This document shows positions 1 to 8,086 of a stretch of 64,000 nt of DNA, piece after piece. Location: contig NZ_BSDI01000030.1 of the NCBI RefSeq assembly GCF_027923225.1, positions 1 through 64,000 on the forward strand. The letters are read 5' to 3'. Origin of the DNA: Phytohabitans aurantiacus. Its GTDB lineage: Bacteria > Actinomycetota > Actinomycetes > Mycobacteriales > Micromonosporaceae. Position 1 is the first letter of the stretch, and the number at the start of each line of letters is the position of its first letter. The position numbers and the translations under genes are program-made. The notes beneath the pieces were generated by a model, which saw nothing but the letters and a program-made list of their open reading frames with translations, was not told the DNA's origin and made no database searches.

Positions 1-405
1 GCGGTTGCTGAGGGCGGTGAGGTGTTGCAGCGTAATGGGCGCACGTTCATCGTGTACTCGGCTTCGCATTGTTCGACGCCGGATTACAAGTTGGGGATGT
101 TGGAGTATGTGAGTGGGGATCCGTTGAACTCTGCGTCGTGGCGGAAGTTCCCGAATCCGGTGTTCCAGCGGTCGAACGCGAATGGTGTGTATGGTCCGGG
201 GCATAACGGGTTCTTCAAGTCTCCGGATGGCACGGAGGACTGGATCGTGTATCACGCGAACTCGTCGGCGTCGGGTGGGTGTGACATGAACCGGTCGACG
301 CGGGCGCAGAAGTTCACGTGGAACGCGGATGGCACGCCGAACTTCGGCACTCCGGTGTCGTTGGGCACCCAGCTGGCCGTCCCGTCCGGCGAGCCGGCCT
401 CCTAA
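1..405 (+). CDS. GH43-family arabinosidase/xylosidase-like protein, C-terminal part
   Basis: The reading frame is open from base 1, so the gene starts upstream of the window; only the last 134 codons are present. The segment RNGRTFIVYSAS, the PGHNGFF stretch and WIVYHANSSA match the C-terminal blades of the five-bladed propeller of family 43 glycoside hydrolases, which remove or cut arabinan and xylan side chains, usually outside the cell. The catalytic Asp/Glu residues normally lie upstream and cannot be checked. Codon use is odd for this window: many codons end in T or G (TCT, GGT, TAT, TTG), whereas its neighbours overwhelmingly use C or G. Only the last twenty codons look normal. This suggests recent acquisition or gene conversion. 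The family is fairly sure; the exact substrate is unknown. Confidence 0.72.
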   Translation, partial: AVAEGGEVLQRNGRTFIVYSASHCSTPDYKLGMLEYVSGDPLNSASWRKFPNPVFQRSNANGVYGPGHNGFFKSPDGTEDWIVYHANSSASGGCDMNRSTRAQKFTWNADGTPNFGTPVSLGTQLAVPSGEPAS

Positions 406-418
406 CACCGCCACTTCC

Positions 419-472
419 GTGATCAGGGCGTCCCTCAAGTCGTTAGAGCGACTTCAGGGACGCCCTGATCAC
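419..472. repeat. Family A 54-bp palindrome, copy 1
   Basis: Near-perfect inverted repeat with arms beginning gtgatcagggcgtccctc and a centre of gttagagc. It lies between the convergent GH43 and hydrolase genes. The right arm has one mismatch (cttcaggg instead of cttgaggg). Four more copies lie at 13568, 16121, 17623 and 43247. It could act as a bidirectional terminator here, but it lacks a U-tract. Confidence 0.9.
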
Positions 473-475
473 TCA

Positions 476-1252
476 TTAAGTGTGGGTGGTGGAAAGGATG
501 GTTTCCACCACCAGGTCGGGGTTGTCGCGCATGGGGACGTGGCCGCAGCCGGGCAGGTCGACGTGCCGGGCCTCGGGCAGGATGCGGCGGGCGACCGCCG
601 CCTGGCGGTACGGGAGGACGCGGTCGCCGGTGCTCCAGGCCACCGTGACCGGCACCGTGGGCCTGCCCTGGAAGGCGTACCCGCGACCGGCTCGGGCCAC
701 CGCCGCGAACGCCTGCCCGTTGCGCAGCGCCAGCGCGTCCAACAGGGCCTCTTCCGGCGTCAGAAGGGACGGGTGAGCGTAGATCATCCCGTACGACATC
801 GCGCGCACCAATGATGAGCGCAGCACCGTGCGCAGTACCGGCTGCGGGAGGCGGGACGCGAGCCGGTGGGCCGTGAGCACGCTGATCGCCCAGCGCAGTT
901 CGCGGCGCGTGCAGAAGCCCGCCGGGCAGAGCGCCGTCGCCGAGGCGGCCACCCCGGAGGCGGCCAGCTCCAGCGCGATCGCCCCGCCGAGGCTGTTGCC
1001 GGCCACATGAGGGCGCTCGATGCCCAGATCGTCGATGAAGGTGGCGATCCCGGCCACCGCCTCGGCCATCGACGCGGGCGCGCCGGCGGCCGGGAGCGGT
1101 GAAGCGCCGAAGCCGGGCAGGTCGACGGCGATCACGTCGTGCGCCTCGGCGAGCCGGTCCAGTACCGGGGACCAGGCGCGCCAGTGGTGCCCGATGCCGT
1201 GCAGCAGGATCAGCGGCTCACCAGAGCCCCGGCGTTCGTAGGAAACGGTCAA
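476..1252 (-). CDS. Alpha/beta hydrolase
   Basis: 258 residues, the usual size for the fold. HGIGHHW near residue 19 is the oxyanion-hole loop, GNSLGG carries the nucleophile Ser at about 87, and the C-terminal GCGHVPM supplies the catalytic His. I chose the TTG start at 1252 because GGAGG lies six bases upstream and TTG overlaps the TGA of the preceding dehydrogenase by four bases, giving translational coupling. It is the last gene of a three-gene operon with a Baeyer-Villiger monooxygenase and a dehydrogenase. The pathway inference is that it hydrolyses the ester or lactone made by the monooxygenase. The substrate cannot be read from the sequence. Other hydrolase activities (epoxide, C-C bond) are possible. 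Confidence 0.85.
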   Translation of the reverse strand: MTVSYERRGSGEPLILLHGIGHHWRAWSPVLDRLAEAHDVIAVDLPGFGASPLPAAGAPASMAEAVAGIATFIDDLGIERPHVAGNSLGGAIALELAASGVAASATALCPAGFCTRRELRWAISVLTAHRLASRLPQPVLRTVLRSSLVRAMSYGMIYAHPSLLTPEEALLDALALRNGQAFAAVARAGRGYAFQGRPTVPVTVAWSTGDRVLPYRQAAVARRILPEARHVDLPGCGHVPMRDNPDLVVETILSTTHT

Positions 1253-2103
1253 CGCGGACCTCCGAGCGCTCGCACCTCGTCTTCCATCTGGGGTACCGCC
1301 GTGCGCGCCCCGCGCCCGATGACGAACTCGGAGAACGGGCTCAGCATCACCGTTCGCAGCGCCTGCACGCCGGCCATTCCACGCGGCACGTACACCTTGC
1401 GCTTGCGGCGCTCGATCCCGTCGACGAAGGCCCGCGCGCACGCCTCCACCGAAGTGAAGCGCCCGATCGGCCGGGGCAGCTTGGGGAGCATCTCGCCGAA
1501 CGACGGCAGATCCGCCTGAGCGCTGCGGGTCATGTCTGTGTCGACGAACGACATGTGTGCCGTGCCCACCGCCACGCCCCGGTGTGCGAGCTCCAGCCGC
1601 ATCACGTTGCCGTACTGCTCGACGCCCGCCTTGGACGCGCAGTACGCGGACATGCCGGGCAGCGCGGTGAAGGCCGCCGCCGACGACACCAGCAGGTAGT
1701 AGCCGCGGTTGGCCAGTACGTGCGGGACGGTGGCGTTGACGGTGCGCATGACGCCGATCAGGTTGACCTCGACGGCGCGGACGTTGCTCTCGATGTCGCC
1801 GACCACGACCGTGCCGCGCGGGGCGATGCCGGCGTTGGCGACCACCGCGTCGATGCCACCGAACCGCTCGACCGTGCCCGCCACGGCGGCTGACAGCGCC
1901 GCCTGGTCGGTGACGTCGCACTCGAACCACGCGCCGCCGAGCGAGTTGGCCAGCGGTGCGAGCAGCGAAGGCTCCAGCCCGGCGAGTGCCACCTTCGCAC
2001 CGCGCGCCGCTGCCACGCGTGCCGTGTGCTCGCCGATGCCGCGGGCGGCGCCGGTCACGAAGACGACCTTGCCTGCGAGGGACCGCTTGCGGGGTGCGTT
2101 CAC
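1249..2103 (-). CDS. Short-chain dehydrogenase/reductase (SDR)
   Basis: 284 residues. The N-terminus has the classical cofactor motif TGAARGIG (about residue 18), then NAG, the catalytic SSAAAF serine region and the YCASK Tyr/Lys pair. This is the full set for an NAD(P)-dependent oxidoreductase. The C-terminal extension with RRKRKVYVPRG resembles SDRs that sit beside flavin monooxygenases in actinobacteria. The start is GTG at 2103, which overlaps the monooxygenase stop by four bases (GTGA). The 3' end overlaps the hydrolase start. Its likely role is interconversion of an alcohol and the ketone used by the monooxygenase. That assignment rests on operon context, not on residues that specify substrate. 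Confidence 0.87.
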   Translation of the reverse strand: MNAPRKRSLAGKVVFVTGAARGIGEHTARVAAARGAKVALAGLEPSLLAPLANSLGGAWFECDVTDQAALSAAVAGTVERFGGIDAVVANAGIAPRGTVVVGDIESNVRAVEVNLIGVMRTVNATVPHVLANRGYYLLVSSAAAFTALPGMSAYCASKAGVEQYGNVMRLELAHRGVAVGTAHMSFVDTDMTRSAQADLPSFGEMLPKLPRPIGRFTSVEACARAFVDGIERRKRKVYVPRGMAGVQALRTVMLSPFSEFVIGRGARTAVPQMEDEVRALGGPR

Positions 2104-3554
2104 GAAGTCACCGCCTGGTAGTGGGCCGGGTCGAAGCGCCGGGTCCGCATGCGAAACGTCCAGCTGTATCCGGGCCAGATCGTCGAGTTGCGGCCGGTGG
2201 TGTCGAGGTACCAGCTTCGGCAGCCGCCCCGAAGCCACACGGTGCCGGTCATCTTCCGGTCCACAGTGGACACGAACGCCTGCTGTGCCCGGGGCGTCGG
2301 CTCGATCGCCGGGATGCCGTGCCGGTCGAGGTGCCGCAGCGCCTTGAGGATGTGGTTCAGCTGCGCCTCGATCATGAAGACGACCGAGTTGTGTCCCAGG
2401 CCGGTGTTCGGGCCGAGCAGGATGAACAGGTTGGGGAAGCCAGTGACGGTGGTGCCGAGGTACGCCCTCATCGAGCCGCCCCACGCCTCGGCGAGCGTGC
2501 GACTGTCACGCCCGCGGACCAGTTGGGCCACCGGTGCGTCGGTCACGTGGAACCCGGTACCAAAGATGATCGTGTCGACGGGCCGCGCGGTGCCGTCGGC
2601 CGTGACCACCGCGTCGGGGCGCACTTCCGTGATGGTGTCGGTGACCAGCTCGACGTTGTCGCGGGTGAGAGTCGGGTAGTACGTGTTGGACAGCAGCACC
2701 CGCTTGCACCCCATCGTGTACGCGGGCGTGAGCTTGGCGCGCAGCGCCGGGTCGGCGATCGACTGGCGCAGGTGCCGGCGCGCCATGCCCTGGCCGAAGC
2801 GCATCACGACCGGATACAGGAAGCCGGTGCCCTGCAACTCGCGCGCCCAGTAGATGGCGGTGCGGGCGAGCCGCTGGGCGGGCGGGACGGCGCGGAAGAG
2901 CCGCTGCTCCAGCCGGCTGATCGGCCGGTCGACGCGCGACATGACCCAGGGAGGCGTGCGCTGGAAGACGTGCATCCGCTCGACGTCTGGCGCGATCTCC
3001 GGCACGAACTGGATCGCCGACGCGCCGGTGCCCACCACCGCGACGCGGCGGCCACGCAGGTCGTACTCGTGGTTCCAGCGCGCGGAATGGAAGACCTCGC
3101 CCGCGAACGTCGGAAGGCCCGGCAGCTTGGGCAACGCCGGCTCGGTGAGCGGCCCGGTGGCGACGATCAGCGCGTCGGCCCGGTACGTCCCGCCCGAGGT
3201 CTCGATGATCCACGCGCCGTCCCAGGTCGCGGAGTGCACCTCGTGGCGCAGCCTCAGATGCCGCGAAAGGTCGTGCTCGGCCACGCAGCGCCGCAGGTAC
3301 TCCCAGATCTCTGGCTGGGGCGAGAAGCTGCGGCTCCACCGCGGGTTGGGCAGGAACGAGAACGAGTACATGTGCGAGGGCACGTCGCAGGCGCAACCGG
3401 GGTAGGTGTTGTCGCGCCAGGTGCCGCCGACGTCGTCGCCGCGGTCGAGGATCACGAAGTCGTCGTAGCCCTGCTGCCGCAGCCGGATAGCGGCGCCGAT
3501 TCCACCGAAACCGGCGCCGAGGATTGCGATACGGACGTGGGTGGCCGTCGCCAT
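2100..3554 (-). CDS. Type I Baeyer-Villiger flavin monooxygenase
   Basis: 484 residues. GAGFGG near residue 13 binds FAD and GTGASA near 175 binds NADPH. Between them residues 150-160 read FAGEVFHSARW, which fits the type I Baeyer-Villiger fingerprint FxGxxxHxxxW. GGTWRDNTYPGCACDVPSH is the typical FAD-side segment. These enzymes insert oxygen next to a ketone carbonyl to give an ester or lactone; EthA of mycobacteria is a relative. It is the first gene of a coupled operon, followed by an SDR and a hydrolase through 4-bp overlaps, so an alcohol to ketone to ester to acid route is plausible. ATG at 3554 is the natural start because the Rossmann motif begins 12 residues later. Confidence 0.88.
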   Translation of the reverse strand: MATATHVRIAILGAGFGGIGAAIRLRQQGYDDFVILDRGDDVGGTWRDNTYPGCACDVPSHMYSFSFLPNPRWSRSFSPQPEIWEYLRRCVAEHDLSRHLRLRHEVHSATWDGAWIIETSGGTYRADALIVATGPLTEPALPKLPGLPTFAGEVFHSARWNHEYDLRGRRVAVVGTGASAIQFVPEIAPDVERMHVFQRTPPWVMSRVDRPISRLEQRLFRAVPPAQRLARTAIYWARELQGTGFLYPVVMRFGQGMARRHLRQSIADPALRAKLTPAYTMGCKRVLLSNTYYPTLTRDNVELVTDTITEVRPDAVVTADGTARPVDTIIFGTGFHVTDAPVAQLVRGRDSRTLAEAWGGSMRAYLGTTVTGFPNLFILLGPNTGLGHNSVVFMIEAQLNHILKALRHLDRHGIPAIEPTPRAQQAFVSTVDRKMTGTVWLRGGCRSWYLDTTGRNSTIWPGYSWTFRMRTRRFDPAHYQAVTS

Positions 3555-3602
3555 CCGATCAAGTTACCACCGGGTACGGCTGGCGTCAGGAGGCGTTTGC
3601 CG

Positions 3603-4970
3603 TTAGAACACCCCGGCCGCCGCGCGTGCGGCCACGCCGACACCGACGACCATGACGAGGGCGGCGGTGCCGGTGGGCGCGGCGCGGGAGAGGCGGCGGG
3701 TGACGCGCGGCAGCCTCGGCATGCGGCCCAGACGCCGGCGCAGCGCCACCAGCGCGATACCGACCGCCGTCAGCGTGCCGGCCATGCCGATCCCGTACGC
3801 GAGCACCAGCAGCACCCCGAACCACGTGCGCCCGAGCCCGATCGCGGCCAGCAGCACCACGATGGCCGACGGGCTGGGCACGAGCCCACCAGCTATCCCG
3901 ATGCCCGCCAGGCTCATCCGCCCATGGTGATGATGATGGTGGTGGTGATCGTGACCGTGGTCGTGATCATGGTGGTGATGGTGGCGGCGGTGCCGGCGGG
4001 CCCCCACGATCATGCCGGCACCGACCGCCACCACGACGGCTCCACTGACGATCCCCAGGTAGCCGAGGAGCCGATCACCCGCGAGCGCGCTCGACGTGCT
4101 GAGGAGCAGGCCCACGATCAGGACGCCGCCGGTGTGTGTCAGCGTCACGGTCGCCCCGACGGCGAGGGCGTCCCGGATGCGGCGGCGCTCCGCGGCGGCG
4201 TACGCGGCCAGCACCGTCTTACCGTGCCCCGGCAGCGCGGCGTGGCCGGCGCCGAGCACGAGCGCCAGCAGCACCGCCAGCAGGCCGACCGTGGGGGTCA
4301 GTCGCGGTCCGCCGGCCAGTTCCTGGAAACGGCTCTCAAGAGCCGCGGCCCAGCGGGTCAACAGGCCGTCGTCCGGTCGCTCTGCCGCCGCGCCGGATTC
4401 AGCTGTACCGTCACCCGGCTCCACGTCGAGCGTTGCTGACCGGACATCCGGCGCCGACGCCAACGGGTCGGCCGGGTAGGTGCGCAGTTCGTCGCTGATG
4501 CTCGTGGTGGGCAGGGGAGAGTCGACGATCCGCACGCCCTCGCCCACCGCGGTCATCTCCCGCCAGCCGATCCGGTCCGCGGCATACGTGTTCGCCACCG
4601 TCACCTCGGCGGGCCGGTCCAGTGTGGCCGGCGCCTCGAGAGCGCAGGTGAGCCGGCTCGTCCGCAGCCCAGCGGAACCTTCGTTGTAGGCGAACTCGGA
4701 GGCGGCCACCGTCCACACCAGACGCTCACCGTCCACAGTGAGCGCGATGGCCGACGCGACCGGCGCGCAGGTCGGCGCCTGTTTGTTCTGCAACGTGGGG
4801 ATCTCGGCGAAGTCGACCACGGCGGTCGCCTCGACCCAGTCCGGTCGCAGCGCCAGCCCGAGGTACTGGTTGACGGACAGGCTCCCCGCTGGGTGTGCGC
4901 TCGCCGGGGTACTCGGGAGGGCGAGGAGCGCCACGACGGCGGCGGGTACGGCGAGCAGCCAGCGTTTCAT
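3603..4970 (-). CDS. NicO/HupE-type nickel/cobalt transporter with His-rich loop
   Basis: 455 residues with a signal peptide ending ASA-HP, then a soluble extracellular domain of about 200 residues, then a membrane domain. The membrane part contains GHAALPGHGKT, typical of NicO/RcnA-like permeases, and a cytoplasmic loop of nearly continuous His and Asp (about residues 328-349) that would bind Ni, Co or Zn. Two further helices carry GLVPSPSAIVVLLAAIGLG. The ATG overlaps the stop of the TPR gene by four bases (ATGA), so the two are coupled, and a DUF4331 protein lies just upstream. Whether it imports or exports metal cannot be told. RcnA relatives export; HupE relatives import. Confidence 0.8.
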   Translation of the reverse strand: MKRWLLAVPAAVVALLALPSTPASAHPAGSLSVNQYLGLALRPDWVEATAVVDFAEIPTLQNKQAPTCAPVASAIALTVDGERLVWTVAASEFAYNEGSAGLRTSRLTCALEAPATLDRPAEVTVANTYAADRIGWREMTAVGEGVRIVDSPLPTTSISDELRTYPADPLASAPDVRSATLDVEPGDGTAESGAAAERPDDGLLTRWAAALESRFQELAGGPRLTPTVGLLAVLLALVLGAGHAALPGHGKTVLAAYAAAERRRIRDALAVGATVTLTHTGGVLIVGLLLSTSSALAGDRLLGYLGIVSGAVVVAVGAGMIVGARRHRRHHHHHDHDHGHDHHHHHHHHGRMSLAGIGIAGGLVPSPSAIVVLLAAIGLGRTWFGVLLVLAYGIGMAGTLTAVGIALVALRRRLGRMPRLPRVTRRLSRAAPTGTAALVMVVGVGVAARAAAGVF

Positions 4971-6220
4971 CGGATCACTCCCAGGGCGAAGTGCGGGTTG
5001 ACGCGCAGCGCCTCGGCGACGTGTGCCTGGCCGGCGGCGGTCTGTCCGAGCGCCATCTCGATGACGCCAAGGTGGTGCAGGTACGCGGCCGAGCGGGCGC
5101 CGGTGCCGGTGGCCCGCTGGGCGTACGGCAGTGCTTCGGCGTCCTTACCGGCGTGGTGCAGGGCCCAGGCGAGCGCGTCGGCCACATCGGCGTGCTGCCG
5201 CCGCTTCCACTCGGCACGCGCCTCGGCGACGGCGGTTGCCGGATCCGCCTTGGCGAGCGCGAGCGCGGCACCGGCCAGCCCATCCGTCCCGCCGCTGCTG
5301 GTGAACAGCGCGTGCGATGCGGTCGCCAGGTCGAGCTGTACCCGAGCCTCGGTCGCCTTCCCAGCGGCGTGCAGCAGCCCGGCGTACTCGATGAGGTATT
5401 CGGTCGTGGGAGCGCGGCGGGTGAGATCCGCGTAGTCGGCGATCCCGGCGTCGAGCCGGCCCTCAGCGGCGGCGACCCGCGCCCGGCCACGCTGGAGCGC
5501 GACGCTGGTCGGGTCGGCGGCGAGCCCGGCGGTGTACTCCCGGGAGGCGCCCGCCAGGTCGCCGGCGTGCCAGGCGAGGTCGCCGAGCTGCACGCGGCAG
5601 AAGCCGATGTCCGACGGGCTGGTCGCGGTTTCGAGGGCCTGCCGCATCAGGCCGGTCGCCTCCGCCACCTGCCCGCGTAGCTCCAGGTCATAGGAGCCGC
5701 GGGCGTACGCGGACAGCCCTGGCCGCAAATCCAGGAGGCGCTGCACGGCGGCGGTCGCGGCCGGCGCGTTGCCCAGTTGCGTCTCGGCGTCCCCCAGCAC
5801 GGCGTACGCGTCGGCGTCAAAGTCGTTGACGCGCACCGCGTCGAGCGCGAACCGCCGTGCGGCCGCGAAGTCGTGGCGGGCGTTGGCGAGCGCGCCCTGC
5901 GCGACGAGGGCGTCGCCGTTGTCGGTGGGCCGCAGCTCGAGCGAGCGGCGGGCGGCCTCTTCAGCGCGCGGGTAGTTGGTAGGGTCCGCCGTGACCCGGC
6001 CGCGCTCGACGTACGCGACGGCGAGAGCCGCCCACGTGTTCCAGGCGCCGGGCACCAGCCTCAGCCGCTCCTGGGCCCGGGCGATCGGATCGACCGGTAC
6101 CGGTGCGGCGACGGTGTCCACTGTGGGCGCTGGCGCCTCGGGACGTCCCAGCGCGCCGGCGGTGACGGTGATGGCGAGGGCTGCGGCACCGGCGAGCGCG
6201 ACCACGGTCAGGCGTCGCAT
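4967..6220 (-). CDS. Secreted or membrane-anchored TPR protein
   Basis: 417 residues. A hydrophobic N-terminal segment (about residues 5-25) looks like a signal sequence or anchor, followed by a Pro/Ala-rich stretch and about ten helix-turn-helix units of tetratricopeptide type, for example AYAVLGDAETQLGNAPAA. TPR arrays mediate protein-protein contacts; no catalytic motif is seen. I start at ATG 6220 because AGGAGG lies seven bases upstream; a longer reading from 6253 lacks a site. It sits between the DUF4331 gene (61 bp upstream) and the NicO transporter (4-bp overlap), so it probably works with both at the cell surface. The exact role is unknown. Confidence 0.8.
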   Translation of the reverse strand: MRRLTVVALAGAAALAITVTAGALGRPEAPAPTVDTVAAPVPVDPIARAQERLRLVPGAWNTWAALAVAYVERGRVTADPTNYPRAEEAARRSLELRPTDNGDALVAQGALANARHDFAAARRFALDAVRVNDFDADAYAVLGDAETQLGNAPAATAAVQRLLDLRPGLSAYARGSYDLELRGQVAEATGLMRQALETATSPSDIGFCRVQLGDLAWHAGDLAGASREYTAGLAADPTSVALQRGRARVAAAEGRLDAGIADYADLTRRAPTTEYLIEYAGLLHAAGKATEARVQLDLATASHALFTSSGGTDGLAGAALALAKADPATAVAEARAEWKRRQHADVADALAWALHHAGKDAEALPYAQRATGTGARSAAYLHHLGVIEMALGQTAAGQAHVAEALRVNPHFALGVIR

Positions 6221-6281
6221 GGCGAACCTCCTGGGGAAGGGGGCGCGCCGCACACGGGGACATGCGGCGCGCCCGGTCGGT

Positions 6282-7916
6282 TTAGGCGTCGGCTGCCTTG
6301 CCGCTTCGGCGTCGCCAGAACCAGGCGGCGAGAAGCAGTCCGAGGCCGGCGGTCGCGGCGACTCCCACGGCTGCCGCCGCGACGGTCCCCGAGCTGCCGT
6401 CGTCCTGGCTCTGGAAGCCGGCCGGCGTCAGCGACGGGTTGGGCGAGCCGCCAGGCGTCTGGTCCGTGCCCGGCTGCGCCGGTGCCGCGGCTCCGCCACC
6501 CTTGTCGGTGTTCGGCAGCGCCAGGTACGGGAACGTGTCGCCGAACGCCTGGTCGTTCTGGTCGACCTTGTCGCCTGCGGCCAGCGCGTCGACGATCTGG
6601 CCGGTGGCCGCCGCGCCCTCAAGGGCCTGGATCTCGATGTCGAGGACGTCGTCGGTCAGCCGGCGGCCGTTCGGGAAGCCCTGGTTGTCGCCCGCCAGTA
6701 CGCCCAACCGGTTGGGCTGGTCGGTGACCGGCACGCTCAGGTTGAGCCGGAGCTGCTCGGACGGTACGAACCGATTCGGGTTCACGTCGGCGTTGTTGAG
6801 CTGCGAGTTGAGGTCGGCCTTGATGGGCCCGCCCGCCTTCGTGGTGATACCGGTCAGGAAGATCTCCACGAGGTCGTTGCGTGGTGTGGCCGGTGCCGGG
6901 ATGTTGTAGATGGCCTGGATCAGCTTGGGTACCTCGGGGTCGGTCACGCGCTTGACGACGACCGGGTTCTTGCCGTCCTGGTCGGGGCGGGAGGCGTTGA
7001 ACGCGTCCTTGAGCCCGGCCGGCACGACCACCTCGTTGACCAGCGGGTTGCCGAGCCGCGAGACCTGCACGCGGCCGCCCGACGAGCCGCCACCCGTGAT
7101 CCGCACGCGGGGCCGCTCGGTGGTGGTCCAGATGCCGATGTTGGGGTTGCGGGTGGCGTCGCCCCTGAGCGCGACGTCCTTGAACGGCACCTGCAGCACG
7201 ATCGTGTTGACGTTGTAGCCGGCCACGGTGTCGGTGCCGGTCTCGCTCAGGTCCCCGCCGTAGAGCAGGTCGAAGATCCGCAGGTCGAGGAAGAACGGGT
7301 CGTCGGCCTGGCCGGCGAAGATCTGCCAGCCGCCGGGCAGCTGGGTGATCGCCTGGTCCCGCAGCGTGTTGTAGTCCGGCATGGACGCGTTGCCGACCCG
7401 CGACGGCGCGACCGGCGCACCGGTCACCCGGGTCTTGAACGAGTTGCCCCCGTTAAATGAGGACTCCAATGTGTACATCTGGCGGACGAGCAGGTTCTCG
7501 TCGTCCAGCGACGTCACCGGCCCGTTGTTGTACAGGAACGTGTTGTTGCCGCGCTTGTCGACGGTCTTGAACCGGAACCGGAAAATCGAGTCCGGCTTGG
7601 CGTCACCGTCGTTGTCGACGTTGATGTTGTACGTCGCGTCGGTGGCGAACGGGTAGAAGTTGGGGCCGCCGTTGGGCTCCTCGAACGGGATGAAGTTCGC
7701 CACGAACGTGACGTAGTCCTGCCGGTCGGGGCTGACGAAGGCGTACAGGTCGGTGTTGTCGACGGCCGGGTCGGCGGCGATGAGCGGCGCCTCGCGGTGG
7801 CTGGACGCGCCGGCCGTGCTGGGTCCGAGCCCGTACAGGCCGGCACCGACCAGTAGGGCGGCCACCGCGAGCCCTGCGGGGCCGCGCCGCTGTGAGAGTC
7901 GGGTACGTAGGGACAT
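6282..7916 (-). CDS. DUF4331 surface protein
   Basis: 544 residues. A signal peptide (GLAVAALLVGAGLYGLG) is followed by SSHREAPLIAADP, the hallmark start of the DUF4331 family, then NTDLYAFVSPD and several NVDNDGD-like Asp-rich turns that could bind calcium. The C-terminus has a Gly/Pro-rich spacer, one transmembrane helix (about residues 510-532) and a WRRRSGK tail, so it is anchored and faces outward; I see no LPxTG. ATG 7916 follows GGAAGGAAA. It heads an operon with a TPR protein and a metal transporter. The family function is not established. The pairing suggests a metal-related envelope module, but that is inference. Confidence 0.85.
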   Translation of the reverse strand: MSLRTRLSQRRGPAGLAVAALLVGAGLYGLGPSTAGASSHREAPLIAADPAVDNTDLYAFVSPDRQDYVTFVANFIPFEEPNGGPNFYPFATDATYNINVDNDGDAKPDSIFRFRFKTVDKRGNNTFLYNNGPVTSLDDENLLVRQMYTLESSFNGGNSFKTRVTGAPVAPSRVGNASMPDYNTLRDQAITQLPGGWQIFAGQADDPFFLDLRIFDLLYGGDLSETGTDTVAGYNVNTIVLQVPFKDVALRGDATRNPNIGIWTTTERPRVRITGGGSSGGRVQVSRLGNPLVNEVVVPAGLKDAFNASRPDQDGKNPVVVKRVTDPEVPKLIQAIYNIPAPATPRNDLVEIFLTGITTKAGGPIKADLNSQLNNADVNPNRFVPSEQLRLNLSVPVTDQPNRLGVLAGDNQGFPNGRRLTDDVLDIEIQALEGAAATGQIVDALAAGDKVDQNDQAFGDTFPYLALPNTDKGGGAAAPAQPGTDQTPGGSPNPSLTPAGFQSQDDGSSGTVAAAAVGVAATAGLGLLLAAWFWRRRSGKAADA

Positions 7917-8008
7917 CGCGGTTTTTCCTTCCGCCTGGTGCAGATCGAGTGGTACGTGATGCCAGGCATTCGGAAGCCGCGCGGGAGTGGACGGTTCGTT
8001 GTCAGATA

Positions 8009-8040
8009 GCCGGCACGCGCCCATCCAGGGCGGTGCCGGC
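8009..8040 (-). terminator. Hairpin between the 8085 gene and the DUF4331 gene
   Basis: Arms gccggcac and gtgccggc extend to a 13-14 bp stem with one bulge and a loop of about five bases. It lies after the stop of the upstream envelope operon and before the DUF4331 start, so it probably ends the first transcript. There is no clear U-run. Confidence 0.5.
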
Positions 8041-8060
8041 TACGAAACCCTCTAATCGGC

Positions 8061-8086
8061 AGTTGTAGGTATTAGTTGTAGGTATT
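8061..8086. repeat. Tandem 13-bp duplication over a stop codon
   Basis: The 13-mer agttgtaggtatt occurs twice head to tail. The second copy runs into the TAA stop of the gene at 8085. The sequence is AT-rich for this genome and looks like a recent slippage duplication. Confidence 0.8.

Noticed and set aside
1956..4439. Long plus-strand reading frame of about 827 codons
   Set aside because: It is antisense to the monooxygenase and NicO genes, which have clear family motifs. Its own product is Arg/Pro/His-rich and shows no domain.
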